DNA of 64,000 bases from Volvox africanus (Eukaryota; Chlorophyta; Chlorophyceae; Chlamydomonadales; Volvocaceae). Under the pieces are notes generated by a model. That model saw only the letters and a list, made by a program, of their open reading frames with translations. It did no database searches and was not told the DNA's origin. The stretch covers positions 1,007,501 through 1,071,500 of the forward strand of contig BSDZ01000014.1 in the NCBI GenBank assembly GCA_030268105.1. Direction: 5' to 3'. A program made the translations under genes and the position numbers. Shown one piece after another: positions 21,286 to 32,281 of the stretch (within the stretch, counting starts at the first letter, position 1; every line of letters starts with the position of its first letter).

Positions 21286-22160
21286 GTTCAGCTATCAGAA
21301 CCGACACCAGGTGATCATCATTTAACCGGCTATCAACCCACTCACTATGCCTTGCCCTGCCTAGCTAGCTACAATCTTCATCATTCCCTTCCAAAGCAAC
21401 TCCCCACACACATAATAATCATAGCTGTCCTCACTGCCCATGCACCATGCACTGTTCCTGCTGCCTCCCTCACCCTTCCTGTCCCAGCCATGCATCTAAC
21501 CCTGCTGTACCATGGCATGCCCCTCCCCCTCCCCACACACTGCTGTCAGAGCAGCAGCCACATATACACACCCTGCCCAGCAACATACACCCTACATATA
21601 CCCTGTCCCACCCTGCTGATCAGCTCAGCCACTGCTGCCGCACACTGCACCCTATCCATGCATCCCAATCACTAGTATTCCTCCCTCATCACTTGACTTC
21701 ATGCTTTTCCATGCTGCACTATCCCCACCAAGTGGAGTCCATGATAACAATCATGACATCTAAGTTTGATGTTCATTCGTGAACTCTTCCTTAGGGTTTT
21801 AGGGTTTTTACCAGCATTGTAAGTTCATGCATACATGTGGTGGTGGTCTTGGGCAGCAGTGAGGGTGGGAAGAGAGTGATTCATGCATGCATGGTGTGGC
21901 CTCAGCAGGCCCAGCTCTGCTGTAGTATCCTGCTGGGGTGTCTATGAGCTGTATTTGCTGGTATAACAAGTTCATGGGATATCTTCTAATAGGCGGGCCT
22001 ATGCTATGGGCACATATAACAGCAATTTGTGTTGAGAAGATTAAAATTGGTACAGATTCAAATCCTCTCTTGATATCAGGTGTGGACAGCAGATTCTGAC
22101 TGCTGGTCATCAGGTAATAGGCCCCATCACCAGCAGGTAGTGTAAAGTTCACTTTGATTT
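21286..22160. other. No gene recognised; C-rich tract
   Basis: 21420-21680 is rich in CCC and CA words, giving low-complexity open frames on the + strand. Near 21791-21808 is a short (TTTAGGG)-like stretch. No domain, splice site pair or repeat boundary is evident. Confidence 0.5.
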
Positions 22161-22625
22161 CACTATAACAACAGATTCGTGCGTTAGGCTCGCGTTAGGC
22201 TGCGTTAGGGCGCGTATGTGTGCGTAAGGCTGCGTTTTGTGCGTTAGAGGTTGCATTAGCCTAACGCGAGCCTAACGCAAAGAAATAGAAAACTTGACAG
22301 AACGCCTGTTATAGTGCGTCGTTTTCAAGTTCGTTTCAATGAAAACATTATTTATAATACAATAATCATTATAAAAGCTCCCTGTAATTTTTATTACGTT
22401 TCGTGGTGCTCGAAAATCGGGGGCTTGTGTATGTTCTAACGCGAGCCTAACGCAAACCTAACGCACGCGATCGCAAACCTAACGCACGCGATCGCAAACC
22501 TAACGCACGCGATCGCAAACCTAACGCACGCGTTAACTTTAGGCAAACAGCTTGCGTATATCTTGCGTACAGTGCGTTACGATACGCACGTAAGGCACTG
22601 TAACGCAGTTTACGCAAAGTTTATG
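22161..22625. repeat. Left subterminal TAACGC array
   Basis: Many copies of GCGTTAGG and its complement occur. At 22451-22534 there are about four copies of a 21-bp unit (CGCAAACCTAACGCACGCGAT). Copies occur in both orientations, so the array can fold on itself. Confidence 0.8.
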
Positions 22626-23285
22626 TAGATAGTGCATAATAGTGTTCGGAGCACGGGTTTGCCGGATTTATTTAGTTTGCTTACTTGCTCTTATTGTGCA
22701 GTAGTCTCGAGACTTTGTGCATAAAATATCTTCAAAGTTAATTTCAATTTAGGATAGCGCTATGAATACTAGTCGTTGTACAAGAGATTGCTCTGGTGAA
22801 CGCTTGTTAACATCGCTAAATCGCTACCATTATACGAATTTAGAACCTGTACATGTGGCTTACTTTATAACATAGAACTCTGAAGTGCCACACATGGCTG
22901 TTCAGGGCTACCTCTCTAATTATGGAAGGCTTTCTAATTATTGAGCAGCAAGCTGCCGGAGTTAGCAAGTGTGGGTAAAGATCGCGGAAATTTGGCAACA
23001 GCAAACACACTGTAGCCAGGCAACAATGTTGCCAGATGGAGACCCAAACAAAGTCACCAAGAGCCACAGTTACACATCGAGCAGGCCCCCAAAACTATAT
23101 AGCCTTGTCCGGCAAGCACCATAGCAGCTTTGCGTAGGTGTGAAAATTGACCATGATAACGACCATGTGTGAGACGTACTCTATGACCCCAATGCTTCCC
23201 AAATCCAGACATATTGCAAGGCAGAATAGTTCAATCGCTGCACGGGAATAAATAGTTCAACGGATTCACGCCACAATTTTTAGCA
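22626..23285. other. No gene recognised inside the CACTA-like segment
   Basis: Sequence between the left subterminal array and the first plausible coding stretch. Short open frames only. Confidence 0.4.
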
Positions 23286-23667
23286 CGGTTATTATTTTGT
23301 CATCGCATTAAAAACGTCATGCACATTCCTAACCAAAATTGTTTCATGGCTCCAGAAACTCCAAGCACGTGCCATTCCTCTAGACGGTGCTGTACTGAGG
23401 GCTGCCCAGAACCCTGGCCTTCCATCCCATCCCGCTGGCCCTGGCTCCCAGGTACCCGTGCAACAATACCATACTCTCCAATATGCTATGCATGTCCATC
23501 ATGAACTTAAGAAGTCTGTGAGTTCTCCTATTGTGCCTGTATGCGTGTTGAGGGCTGACAACCCTCCTAGTATTGTGAACCTGTGTCGCTACTTCGTCAA
23601 CCAGTACGGCACTTTTCCGAAGGCGGCCATGCATTTCTTTGTGCAAGAGCCTATAGTTCTCCTTTAA
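23286..23667 (+). CDS. Possible terminal exon, unrecognised protein
   Basis: A + strand frame is open from about 23286 to a TAA at 23665-23667. The part after a plausible acceptor (TCCCAG, exon from about 23456) reads VPVQQYHTLQYAMHVHHEL, VPVCVLRADNPPSIVNLCR, YFVNQYGTFPKAAMHFFVQ. Composition is protein-like and not repetitive, but I recognise no family. It could be the last exon of a gene inside the CACTA-like segment. The downstream 300 bp recur in diverged form at 53995-54290. Confidence 0.3.
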
Positions 23668-23784
23668 ACCGTTGAGCGGTATTGCCCTATCACAACGCCC
23701 AACACTGTGATGAGAACGAAAACAGAAGAACCCATGAGGATCCACACTAAATATTCTACATGTACATCAGCAAAAACAGGGGCA

Positions 23785-24110
23785 TATGTTGTGAAACTCA
23801 CGTCACATCAGTTGTGAAAAGGTCCAGTTCAGCACAATGCTGGACGAGCAAGCTGCCACTATGCCTTAAGCCACAAAGACACACAAAATTCCAGGCGAGT
23901 AATAGATGTTACAAACAGCTAAATAAGCATTTCAGCTTCAGACAACATATAGCAACTTGGCGATAAGGTCGTACATAAGACCCTTAGCATTCACGATGCA
24001 GATGCAATTCTGTCCTGAAAAAGCGTCTAATTAAAAACCTAATTAATACAGAATAAGATGGGAAGAAGTCTGACCGAATATCACAACAGGATACAGAGTA
24101 GCTTAAGAGG
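23785..24110. repeat. Dispersed repeat, copy 1
   Basis: Shares ordered blocks with 53995-54290: TTGTGAAACTC, GTCCAGTTCAGCACAATGCTGGACGAGC, GTACATAAGACCCTT and GAAGAAGTCTGACCGAAT. Divergence is considerable and small indels are present. Both copies are in the same orientation. Confidence 0.7.
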
Positions 24111-24797
24111 CAACAGCAATACTGAAAGTGATGCCACAGAAAAAGCCTAATAAAAGGAGTGGTATGAGCATGTAACAATAACAGTAACATAGCAGGATGG
24201 GACTATTTTTTCTTGAAGAACTGAAATCTGACATGGGCAACGACTCCATTGTATGGAGTGGTACAGGCAGTATTCATGCATGTGAAGTACGAAGTAATAA
24301 AGTGGAACGTGTATGTCCGCGTAATTTATACTTAAAGTAAATTGCCCAACAACGAATGATAGACGTGCATAGTAAATTACATGCATACGCACAGGAAGCT
24401 CATTATACATGCATGTACGTGGAGTAGTTGGATACAGCCTCATCATCATACTTCCAGGAGCTTTGAAACAAGAATATGATTAGGATTTCTTAATATTTTT
24501 TATGACGTTCCTCATGAACTTGTTGACTAACTTTTACGACAACCAGCCGTTACATGCCGCAAATTGCTAGCCGCATGCAAGTAGCTAAATGAATTTTTAC
24601 TGTAGGACGACGGCAGTCACCAATATTCTTGTAAAACAACATTCTTTATTGCTGTTGCACCTTGCATATATGTTAACATTTAAAGGCTAGTGCACAGCAT
24701 AACTTTTATAGCAGTTGCTCTTGTACGCTTCACGGGTGGCATTTGATGTACATATACAGAATGTTCCAATGCAGGGTCACGAAGCATTGTTGCTTAC

Positions 24798-25082
24798 ATG
24801 GGATTGATTGGCAGCTGCACAACCCTGGTACGGAAGCACTACTCTTCGCTTTTTAGTAGTATGTACGGCCAATTGCTCATGTCTGCAGCTTTATGTTTCC
24901 TGCTCAAGGGCGAATTCTTTGCAATAGTACAACCTAATAATGAATGGCGACACATTCACCGTAAACTGCTGGTTTGTTGTCCTAATGAAGAAAAGAGGCG
25001 TATTGAGGCTGAGATAAATCTGTCAACGGTAGATTTTGAGCAGCTCCTTACTGATGCAGCTGGCGTAAAATCAATCAGTGAA
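24798..25082 (+). CDS. 5' exon region of the unrecognised spliced gene, cut by Copia
   Basis: A + strand open frame continues to the Copia insertion. A likely exon starts after CTGCAG at 24890 and reads CFLLKGEFFAIVQPNNEW, KLLVCCPNEEKRRIEAEIN, VDFEQLLTDAAGVKSISE. Whether it joins the exons at 30697-32281 is inferred from strand and position. The pre-insertion sequence (GAAGTTTCAGTTTAG) brings an in-frame stop soon after, so an intron boundary must lie close by if the gene is intact. No domain is recognised. The Copia element lies across the gene at this point. Confidence 0.4.
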
Positions 25083-25087
25083 GTTTC

Positions 25088-25249
25088 TGTTAATCTAACG
25101 ACCAGAACATCTGGGTTCCGGAGCTAAGGAACTACAACGCCGTTACTAGGACAGTCTCCATTAACTCGGTATGCCTCTTCCATGTAATGTCACAGATATA
25201 CTGATATCCCAACGGCTCTCCTGTCCCGGTACTTAGGGAAAGTTCAAGA
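25088..25249 (+). repeat. Copia 5' LTR
   Basis: 162 bp starting TGTTAATCTAACG and ending GTTCAAGA. The end was set by the GTTTC duplication; it is not the usual CA. Confidence 0.92.
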
Positions 25250-25342
25250 GGTTATGAGCCCTGCGCAGTCATAGCGCGAGTAGTCACTGCGGTTTAGCAG
25301 ACTCAGGTTTTGAGTGGCACCTTGTTTTAGGGCCTGACTAAC

Positions 25343-26124
25343 ATGGGAAAGTGGAAGGACGACTCGCTCAAGGATATCAAGGACTACATCCGATGGTCGC
25401 GGCGAGCTAAGCTGCACCTGAAGGAGGAGAAGCTGTGGAGCTAGAATACCGACAGACCCATTTCGGCCGGTGATAAAGCCGAAGATGCGAAGACGGTGCT
25501 GTGCACTATGGTCGGCGACGACTTCCTGAAGGAGATCGAGGAAGCTACCACTGCGGCGGCCGGATGGGACCTCCTGAAGACTATGTTTGTCAAACAAATG
25601 TCTCTTCAGCAACAGGAGTATAACGCCAAACTCTCCACTATCAAGAAGCGGGACACAGAGAGCATCGACGACTACCTTCGCAGGGCCAGTGAATATGTCG
25701 AGATTCTGAAGGCAACTGGCTTCGACATACCCGACAGCATCATTGTATCCAACATCATGATGGGACTACCTCCAGCATACAACATGACCTGCGCCATCTT
25801 GTCGGCGGCTGCAAAATTCCACGAGGCGGCAGTCAAGACCATCGCTCCTGCGCTCAAGGCCACTGAGCTGAAAATACTTGGAAAAGAAGAGGAGCAAGGA
25901 ACGCCAGGTTTGGCGTTGGGCAACCGCCAAGGATCCGGCGGTGGCCATCGACAACAACAGCAAACAGTCGCGGCAACCCAAAACCCTAACCGAGACAGCA
26001 ACAGTCGCGGCAACAGCAGTCGCGGGATGATGGAGGGTCCACACCAACGTGCTGGAAGTGTGGCGGCGTGGGCCACATCAAGAAGGAATGCCCCCAGTAT
26101 CTGGCGGGGCAACAAGGTGGTGGT
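25343..26124 (+). pseudogene. Copia gag
   Basis: The ATG at 25343 starts MGKWKDDSLKDIKDYIRWS. A TAG at 25442-25444 interrupts the frame after 33 codons; the same frame continues with WDLLKTMFVKQMSLQQQEYN, SIDDYLRRASEYVEILKATG and IIVSNIMMGLPPAYN, typical of the Copia gag (UBN2-type) fold. The zinc knuckle CWKCGGVGHIKKEC (26050-26091, CX2CX4HX4C) is in another frame, so a shift lies between about 25900 and 26050. The region ends at the nested LTR. Confidence 0.88.
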
Positions 26125-26129
26125 GGCCG

Positions 26130-26944
26130 TGTTGTATCCTTCCTTCTTTGATCATTCACTGAATCTGCACGTCTGAATATTAGCTACACGTGCATGGTGC
26201 TTACGAACAGCAAGACACTTCAGTGCAAGTAACGTGACAGCGGAAGACTTATAAATAAGGAAAGATTCAACTTACAATGATCTTCAGTTGCAAATTAGGA
26301 GTCTGCCGTCAGACCCCGCGGGCAGTGTTCATCATCCGGCTGGAAATGCTATGCTAGAATAGCTCAGGCCGATAATAAATAAGTAAAACGTATATATCAG
26401 AATCAGACCGAGTTAAGTACACAAGTACTTGACCCAAAATAGCGTCAAGCCGACTTCGGTCTCTAGGCGGCCGTCCTCGCACCTATCACGTCGTGATACC
26501 GATGTGCAGTACAGGTCTCACTGGATTACGATCTCAAGTGTGAGTACCTTGGTAATACTGCTCTAAATATCGTGTCATTTGTGATATTATTGGATGCAAC
26601 ACATGCAATATGCAAAGGTCCGAATATCGATATTCGCTTGCCGACCCAACCATCGCGATCATCGCATTCTTGCATACGCGTATGGTTTATGACACAGATG
26701 AGGTAATACTATTCAAAGTATTATTACGTGATATAATATGCCAATGGATAGATCGCGCATTAATTATCAGCCTCGAGTCAAACATGTTGACCGACAGCAC
26801 GATGTCGTGAATGATGATGCGACATGCCTGATTAGCTAGATATATTCGAGTATATCATGCTAATATGATTCTATTATGCTTCATGATATCTGAATGCATT
26901 GCAGCCTTCATAAATGTAAACGGTGATTGAACCTGCGTACAACA
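26130..26944 (-). mobile_element. Gypsy solo LTR (type A) nested in Copia
   Basis: It runs from TGTTGTATCC to GTACAACA, 815 bp, with GGCCG duplicated at 26125-26129 and 26945-26949. It is closely similar to the element B LTR at 5207-6021. It splits the glycine/asparagine-rich linker between the Copia zinc knuckle and protease. Confidence 0.95.
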
Positions 26945-27700
26945 GGCCGCAGCAACGGCGGCAACCGCGGCAATGGTGGCAACCGTGGCAACGGCGGCAA
27001 CCGCGGCAACGGCAACAGTGGTGGCAGTGGCAACAGGAGCAACGATGGGCGGAGAAACGCATTCTTGCTAACCCTGGACGTCGCCAAAGACAACAGCGCA
27101 GTTAACAAACTGCGCCACCACATAGAATCCAAGGGACAATGGCTTCTGGATAGTGGAGCTGGACGTCACTGCACGGATTGCATCGAGGATTTGACAGATT
27201 ACGTCGAAGTGAACGACGGACCAGTCATGGTCGGTGCATTTGGAGTAGAACGGCGCGCCCTAGGTTACAGCAGGGTTCTGTTTGTGTCGACTGTGTACGG
27301 AGAGGAATATGATATAACTGTTGAAAACGTCTGGTACGTGCCCGGTTTGGGACACAGACTCCTGTCCCTAGGGCGACTGGACGAAAAGGGTTACAGAGTT
27401 GACATAGCGGAAGGTGGTGTTGCTGTGTCAAGCAAGAAGAATAACGACAGGCACTATACCATCATCATGATGGGATATCGAGCAGAAGGAGAGAGCGCAG
27501 TATATCACATGAATCTGTGGACGGCGACACACCAGGAAAGGGTGATGTCAGTTGCTGTGCTGGAGGAGTCTGTTGATTTGTGGCACCGGAGGTTCGCACA
27601 TTTGGGCCATGATGGCCTCAGCAGGCTCGTAAAAGAGGAAATGACCGAAGGCTTGCCCCTTAGCGTGGCACAAGTTAAGAAGCCATTGAGGGGAAACGCA
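26945..27700 (+). pseudogene. Copia protease and pre-integrase region
   Basis: A Gly-Asn-rich linker (GGNRGN repeats) precedes WLLDSGAGRHCTD, the Copia protease active site (DSGA). YDITVENVWYVPGLGHRLLS follows, then the GAG-pre-integrase motif LWHRRFAHLGHDGLSRL. The frame is lost near 27690, where the integrase zinc-finger cysteines should come. Confidence 0.9.
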
Positions 27701-28250
27701 CGTGCGAGCCATGCATCAGAGCCAAGCAAACACGTGCATCACATCCACCATCAGGCAGCACGTGCAGTTCCATTTTGCAACGTGTGCATTCAGACGTCTG
27801 CGAAATGCCAGTTAAATCCTTGGGTGGTGCAAGATATGTGGTCACACTCCTGGATGAGTATTCAAGTTTCTCGCTTGTGCGACCGGTTGCTTCCAAGGAC
27901 ATGGTCCCGGGAGTGGTGAAGGAAGCGCTCACACTGATGGAGACCCAGACTGGGCAGGGTGTGCGTGAACTGCAATCCGATCGTGGGCGGGAATTCATCA
28001 ACGCCCACATGCACGGCTTCTTTGGGGAAAAGGGGATTCTACACAATGCAACCGTCCCATACACCCCTGAGCAGAATGGCCGTGCGGAGCGCCTCAACCG
28101 CACATTACTAGAGAAGGTCCGTGCAATGTTGCAGGATTCTGGCTTAGGGCAGGACTTCTGGGCTGAAGCTATGGCGACGGCGTGTGCAATTGTTCGCCGG
28201 TCAGTGGCAGCAATGCCACACCACATAAGTTATTTCACGGCTTCAAACCT
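27701..28250 (+). pseudogene. Copia integrase
   Basis: The catalytic core is readable: HSDVCEMPVKSLGGARYVV (first Asp), ELQSDRGREFINAHM (second Asp) and YTPEQNGRAERLNRTLLEK (Glu). All three catalytic residues are present. A frameshift near 28200-28240 separates it from the RT frame. Confidence 0.9.
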
Positions 28251-29490
28251 GATGTGTCTGTACTGCGGGATTTTGGTTGTGTCGCGTGGGCTTACACAGA
28301 ACGCAAGTTCCGCAATAAGTTAGATGCGGTCAGCACGAAAGGCATCTTCGTAGGTTACGAGTGTGGAGGAAAGGGATACCGCGTATATTTGCCGGAAAAA
28401 CGCAGAGTTGTCTTCATCTGCAATGTTCGGTTTGATGAGTTTGTCCCGGGCAAGTCTGCCCTACTCCCCGGTTTGAGCAAGGAGGCTCACACGGATGAAG
28501 ATGACGATGATGAGAACGAGGAAAACCCTGCTGTAGATTCGGGGGAGTTAAGCGGCGACGGTGATGATGAGCGCCATGCGGAGGAGATTAAAGAGGCCCA
28601 GGCTGCGACTGCGGGGGAGATTATTAATCCAGCCACAGCCCTCCGACGGTCTGGACGAGATAGGAAACCGGTGGTGAAGTACGACCCGTCGTACATCCCG
28701 CGTTACCCCGAACACGTTACCGCGGCAACCATCAACACTCTCATTGAGCCATCATCATATGAGGAAGCGATAAAGACACCGCAGGCAGCACACTGGCAAC
28801 AGGCCATGGAGGACGAGATTTCATCCCTCCACCAGCAGGGGACCTGGCGGCTGGAGCGCCCGCCACCAGGAGCTGACATTATCCCCGGGAAGTGGGTTTA
28901 CAAAATTAAGCGGGATGCAGATGGCCAGATCGAGCGTTTTAAGGCTAGGTTTGTTGCAAAGGGGTTCAGGCAAATTGCAGGAGTTGATTTTGAGGAAGTG
29001 TTCGCACCGACCGGCGCTCATGCCACTGTCCGAGCGTTTCTGGCTTCAGCGGCAGCAGATGAGCTGGAAGTGCATCACTTAGATGTGCGCACTGCATTCC
29101 TGCACGGCGATTTGGAGGAGGTTATCTACTGCGAGCAACCGCCCGGGTTTGTGACGGGTGAGCCAGGTCAGAAGTGCCGGTTGCTCAAGGCACTGTATGG
29201 CCTAAAGCAGGCGGGTCGTGCATGGCACCGGAAGCTGACGGACACTCTGACTGCCAGCGGGTTCAAGGTGTCAGATGCGGACCCGAGCATGTTTATCAAG
29301 CGCATGGGTAAGCATGTAATTCGCATTCTTGCACATGTTGATGATCTGATGATCGCAAGCGATTGCATCAAGCTGATGGCTAGTGAGAAGTGCCAGCTGT
29401 CGGAGCAGTTTGATCTGCGTGATCTGGGTGCTGTTTCCGTGTTCCTGGGGATGGAAATCTCACGCAATAGGCACACAGCCACGTTTTTTA
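28240..29490 (+). pseudogene. Copia integrase C-terminus and reverse transcriptase
   Basis: PHKLFHGFKPDVSVLRDFG and KGIFVGYECGGKGYRVY are the usual Copia integrase tail. An acidic linker (DEDDDDENEE) follows, then RT: WQQAMEDEISSLHQQGTW, KARFVAKGFRQIAGVDFEE, LDVRTAFLHGDLEEVIY, LLKALYGLKQAGRAWH and AHVDDLMIAS with the catalytic Asp pair. The frame is open for more than 400 codons and is lost at the inserted segment beginning near 29486. Confidence 0.93.
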
Positions 29491-29632
29491 GGACAAATAT
29501 ATTCATAATAGAGTTCCGGAAATATGCTACCAATGGTTGCCTTTATCTTTAATAAAGGTGTGATACTTGCTTTTAAATCTTCTAAATATATAAGCTTTAT
29601 TCGATTCAAGGGCATTTAGAAGAGATCTACCA
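29486..29632. other. AT-rich insert inside the Copia RT
   Basis: Between HTATF and the expected continuation KISQKWYALDIVERFGMAD lie about 145 bp foreign to Copia, AT-rich and with stops in the coding frame. AGATCTACCAGA and AGATCTCCCAGA at its right edge look like an imperfect duplication. No splice signals of good quality were seen. Confidence 0.55.
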
Positions 29633-30438
29633 GACAAAGATCTCCCAGAAGTGGTATGCGCTTGATATCGTGGAGCGTTTTGGTATGGCTGATGTGAATC
29701 CTGAGCCAATTCCCATGCAGCCCAATTTGGTGCAGCTGACGGCAACTGGGGTAGGCAATGTCGATCAGGATCCATTTGAGGATGCCACCAAATATCGCGC
29801 ACTGGTGGGGAGCCTGATGTATTTGGCGGTAATAAGTAGGCCGGACATTGTCCAGTCAGTGTATCGGCTAGCGCGATATATGTCCAAACCAGTACAGGCC
29901 CACTGGGAAGCAGCAAAGTCGGTTTTGCGGTATGTGAAAGGTACAGCGGTACGGGATTGTATATGGCCGCAGCGATGTTTTGCATGGGTATGTGGATGCC
30001 GACTGGGCTAATGATAGGGACGATCGTCGCTCAACCACTGGCTACGTCTTCCTGCTGAACGGTGGAGCTATCAGCTGGAAGAGCCGATTGCAGTCGACTA
30101 CAGCCGCATCAACAGTGGAGTCAGAGTACATGTCAGCGTCATTTGCAACGCGGGAGGCAATGTGGCTACACAAGTTAATGGCGGATCTGGGGCAGTCAAC
30201 AGAGGCAGTACGCATTTTAGATGACAGCCTAGGCGCGATCAGCCTAATTCAAAACCCCATCAAGTCCGATCGGAGCAAACATATCAACGTAATGCACCAC
30301 TTCGTTCGGGAAAAGGAGAATCACGGATATGTGGTTTTTGAATACTGCCGCACGGAGGACATGGTCGCGGATATGCTGACCAAGCCCTTGCCGCAGGCGG
30401 AATTTGAGAAGTTTCGTTTGTGCATGGGCGTTTACTGA
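29633..30438 (+). pseudogene. Copia RT end and RNase H
   Basis: ERFGMADVNPEPIPMQPN, YRALVGSLMYLAVISRPDI and the RNase H (YVDADWANDRDDRRSTTGY, AISWKSRLQSTTAASTVESEY, SKHINVMHHFVREK, DMVADMLTKPLPQ) are clear. A frameshift near 29950 splits VKGTA from YGIVYGRSDVLHGYVDAD. The stop at 30436-30438 lies 39 bp before the 3' LTR. Confidence 0.92.
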
Positions 30439-30477
30439 GAGGTTTTGTTTTTCAGTGATGTTCTGTTCGCGGGGGAG

Positions 30478-30639
30478 TGTTAATCTAACGACCAGAACAT
30501 CTGGGTTCCGGAGCTAAGGAACTACAACGCCGTTACTAGGACAGTCTCCATTAACTCGGTATGCCTCTTCCATGTAATGTCACAGATATACTGATATCCC
30601 AACGGCTCTCCTGTCCCGGTACTTAGGGAAAGTTCAAGA
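30478..30639 (+). repeat. Copia 3' LTR
   Basis: 162 bp, apparently identical to 25088-25249, preceded by the purine tract GCGGGGGAG and followed by GTTTC. Confidence 0.93.
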
Positions 30640-30696
30640 GTTTCAGTTTAGCTTCTTGACTCGGAGGATGAGGATGGCAAGCTTGTGGCCCAGTAG

Positions 30697-32281
30697 GTGG
30701 CGCCTGTGCAGCTGCTTAGCCGCCTTGGTGCACAGGAGTTGCCAAAAGGCATTACGGTAAGATGTGATTATGTATGTCTTCACTTTAATTATTGCTGTTG
30801 TTTCGCCACCATAATAGTACCTACGTACTTCTTACTATGTTTGCAGGAAATATGTCGCAGTTCATGCATAACAATTGTTTTTCTTTTAACTAGTAAAAGA
30901 ATAAAATTTTTTGCATGCATTATTTTTCTTGTTTACGAAATTCTGTATTGCTATCAACCCGCAGGAAAGCGGCCGAAACGACGAGCCGCCTGGAACTCAG
31001 AACGGGCGCCCTTGGAAAGGCCAAAAGCAGCCCGCACATGGTGAAGATGCATTGATGATGGTGCTGGCTGCCAACGCAGCTCGCATACATCAGAAGGAGA
31101 AGGAGAACAAGGCCGCTAGATGCCGACAGGTTAGTCCAAGGAATAGTGGTAAAGAGAGTGGATGATGGGGTGTGCAAATTACCAGGCGTGCTTAGCAAAG
31201 TTATTGCTGGATGGGTGATGTACATTACGGATTGCATGTACAGGGATGTACAGGTCATTAATGTCCTTTAACCTGTTTTCTCCTTTCTGTCTTTTATGTA
31301 ATTGTTCCTATTCTCCTCAAGCATACTTCCTTTTCATGTAGGCAAAGAGTTCACAGCCCTCTAAGGCAAGGAACTCCAGCAGGAATGCTACGAATTCAAG
31401 CAAGGCGGCAGCAAAAGGGTACAGCCCATTCATCCTGTCTTCCCGTTTTAGTGAGTCGTAATTTTATGTTTCGTTCTATTCTTTTATTTTTTTAATTTGC
31501 TGCGTGCTTTGTGGTTTGATGTGGCATATGTCCATTTATTTTTCTCTTTTTAAAGAAAAATTGTAAGCTTATAATTTCTAAAATCATATATGTGTGTTAA
31601 CGGTGGCCCTTGAAGGTAACGATGACGATATGCGGCCATCCACTAAAGTGAGACGGACAAGCACGGGCATCAAAAGAAAGGTACAATATATTGAGGCCCG
31701 ACATTACTTCCTTTTCAATATTTGTTATCACTACCTAGTCCCTTCACGTATTTTGGACCAGCAGGTGCCGGTGGAAGACAAGTCTACGGATGGTGACGAC
31801 AATAATGACAGTTACGACCACCAGCGAAATAAGGTATATTTCCTGAGTTCAGCTTGTTGTCGTATTTTCCTGCTTGTATGAATGTATAATTCTAATATGT
31901 GTTGTTTCGACTGGTACAGGTCAAGAGTGCTTCAGAAGATGTGCGATGTACACGGGCACAACGTCAACGTGGCAGCTCAGGGAGTAAGAAGAAACAGGTA
32001 ACAAAGTGTCCACGTACGTAGTACTATAGTACATAGTATAGAAGCACTGCCCATTCTTGACATGATTAAAAATATCATAACTGAAAATGATGATTTCTGG
32101 GTCGTGTCGGCTTAATTTACCTTTATGCATGTAAATAACTATAATTTTCCTTTTCTGAACTTTTCAGGAGTTGCTTGAGGAGGAGGTGAGCAAGGACGAG
32201 AAGAGTGAGGACGAGCAGGATGATGCCACCAGTGCACGAGAGGACGACGACAACGATGATAGTGAAATAGAAGACGATTAG
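30697..32281 (+). CDS. Unrecognised spliced gene, 3' exons
   Basis: Seven exons joined by GT-AG introns keep one frame throughout: 30697-30756, 30965-31129, 31342-31450, 31616-31680, 31765-31833, 31920-31997 and 32168-32281 (stop TAG). Residues run VAPVQLLSRLGAQELPKGIT, then a hydrophilic stretch with HGEDALMMVLAANAARIHQ, then basic Ser/Lys-rich and finally strongly acidic segments (REDDDNDDSEIEDD at the C-terminus). About 220 residues are readable. The first acceptor is CAGTAG, a NAGNAG site. The composition suggests a nuclear protein, but no family is recognised. It lies inside the CACTA-like segment, downstream of the Copia insertion and on the same strand as the exon at 24.9 kb. Confidence 0.6.

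Larger units (their letters stand above)
25088..30639 (+). mobile_element. Ty1/Copia retrotransposon, recent, with nested solo LTR
   Basis: Two 162-bp LTRs (25088-25249 and 30478-30639) look identical throughout by eye. They are flanked by the 5-bp duplication GTTTC (25083-25087, 30640-30644). A primer-binding-like GGTTATGAGCCC follows the 5' LTR, and a purine tract GCGGGGGAG precedes the 3' LTR. Order gag, protease, integrase, RT, RNase H is that of Copia. Coding breaks include a TAG in gag, several frameshifts, an 815-bp Gypsy solo LTR and an insert of about 145 bp in the RT. It is non-autonomous as read, despite its young LTRs. Confidence 0.95.

Noticed and set aside
21788..21812. TTTAGGG-like words (also near 36958) considered as interstitial telomere repeats
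   Set aside because: Only one or two units each; expected by chance.
22441..22540. Evenly spaced 21-bp repeats considered as a CRISPR array
   Set aside because: The repeats are directly adjacent with no unique spacers, and the genome is eukaryotic; they fit a transposon subterminal array.
29486..29632. The Copia RT insert considered as a spliceosomal intron
   Set aside because: No good donor or acceptor restores the frame, and it would have been lost in an RNA-mediated jump.
30660..30700. TAG after EDEDGKLVAQ considered as a sign of a TAG/TAA = Gln genetic code
   Set aside because: The peroxiredoxin ends in TAA, the transporter and SF3A2 in TGA, and their frames contain no internal TAG or TAA. 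The TAG is better read as part of a CAGTAG splice acceptor.
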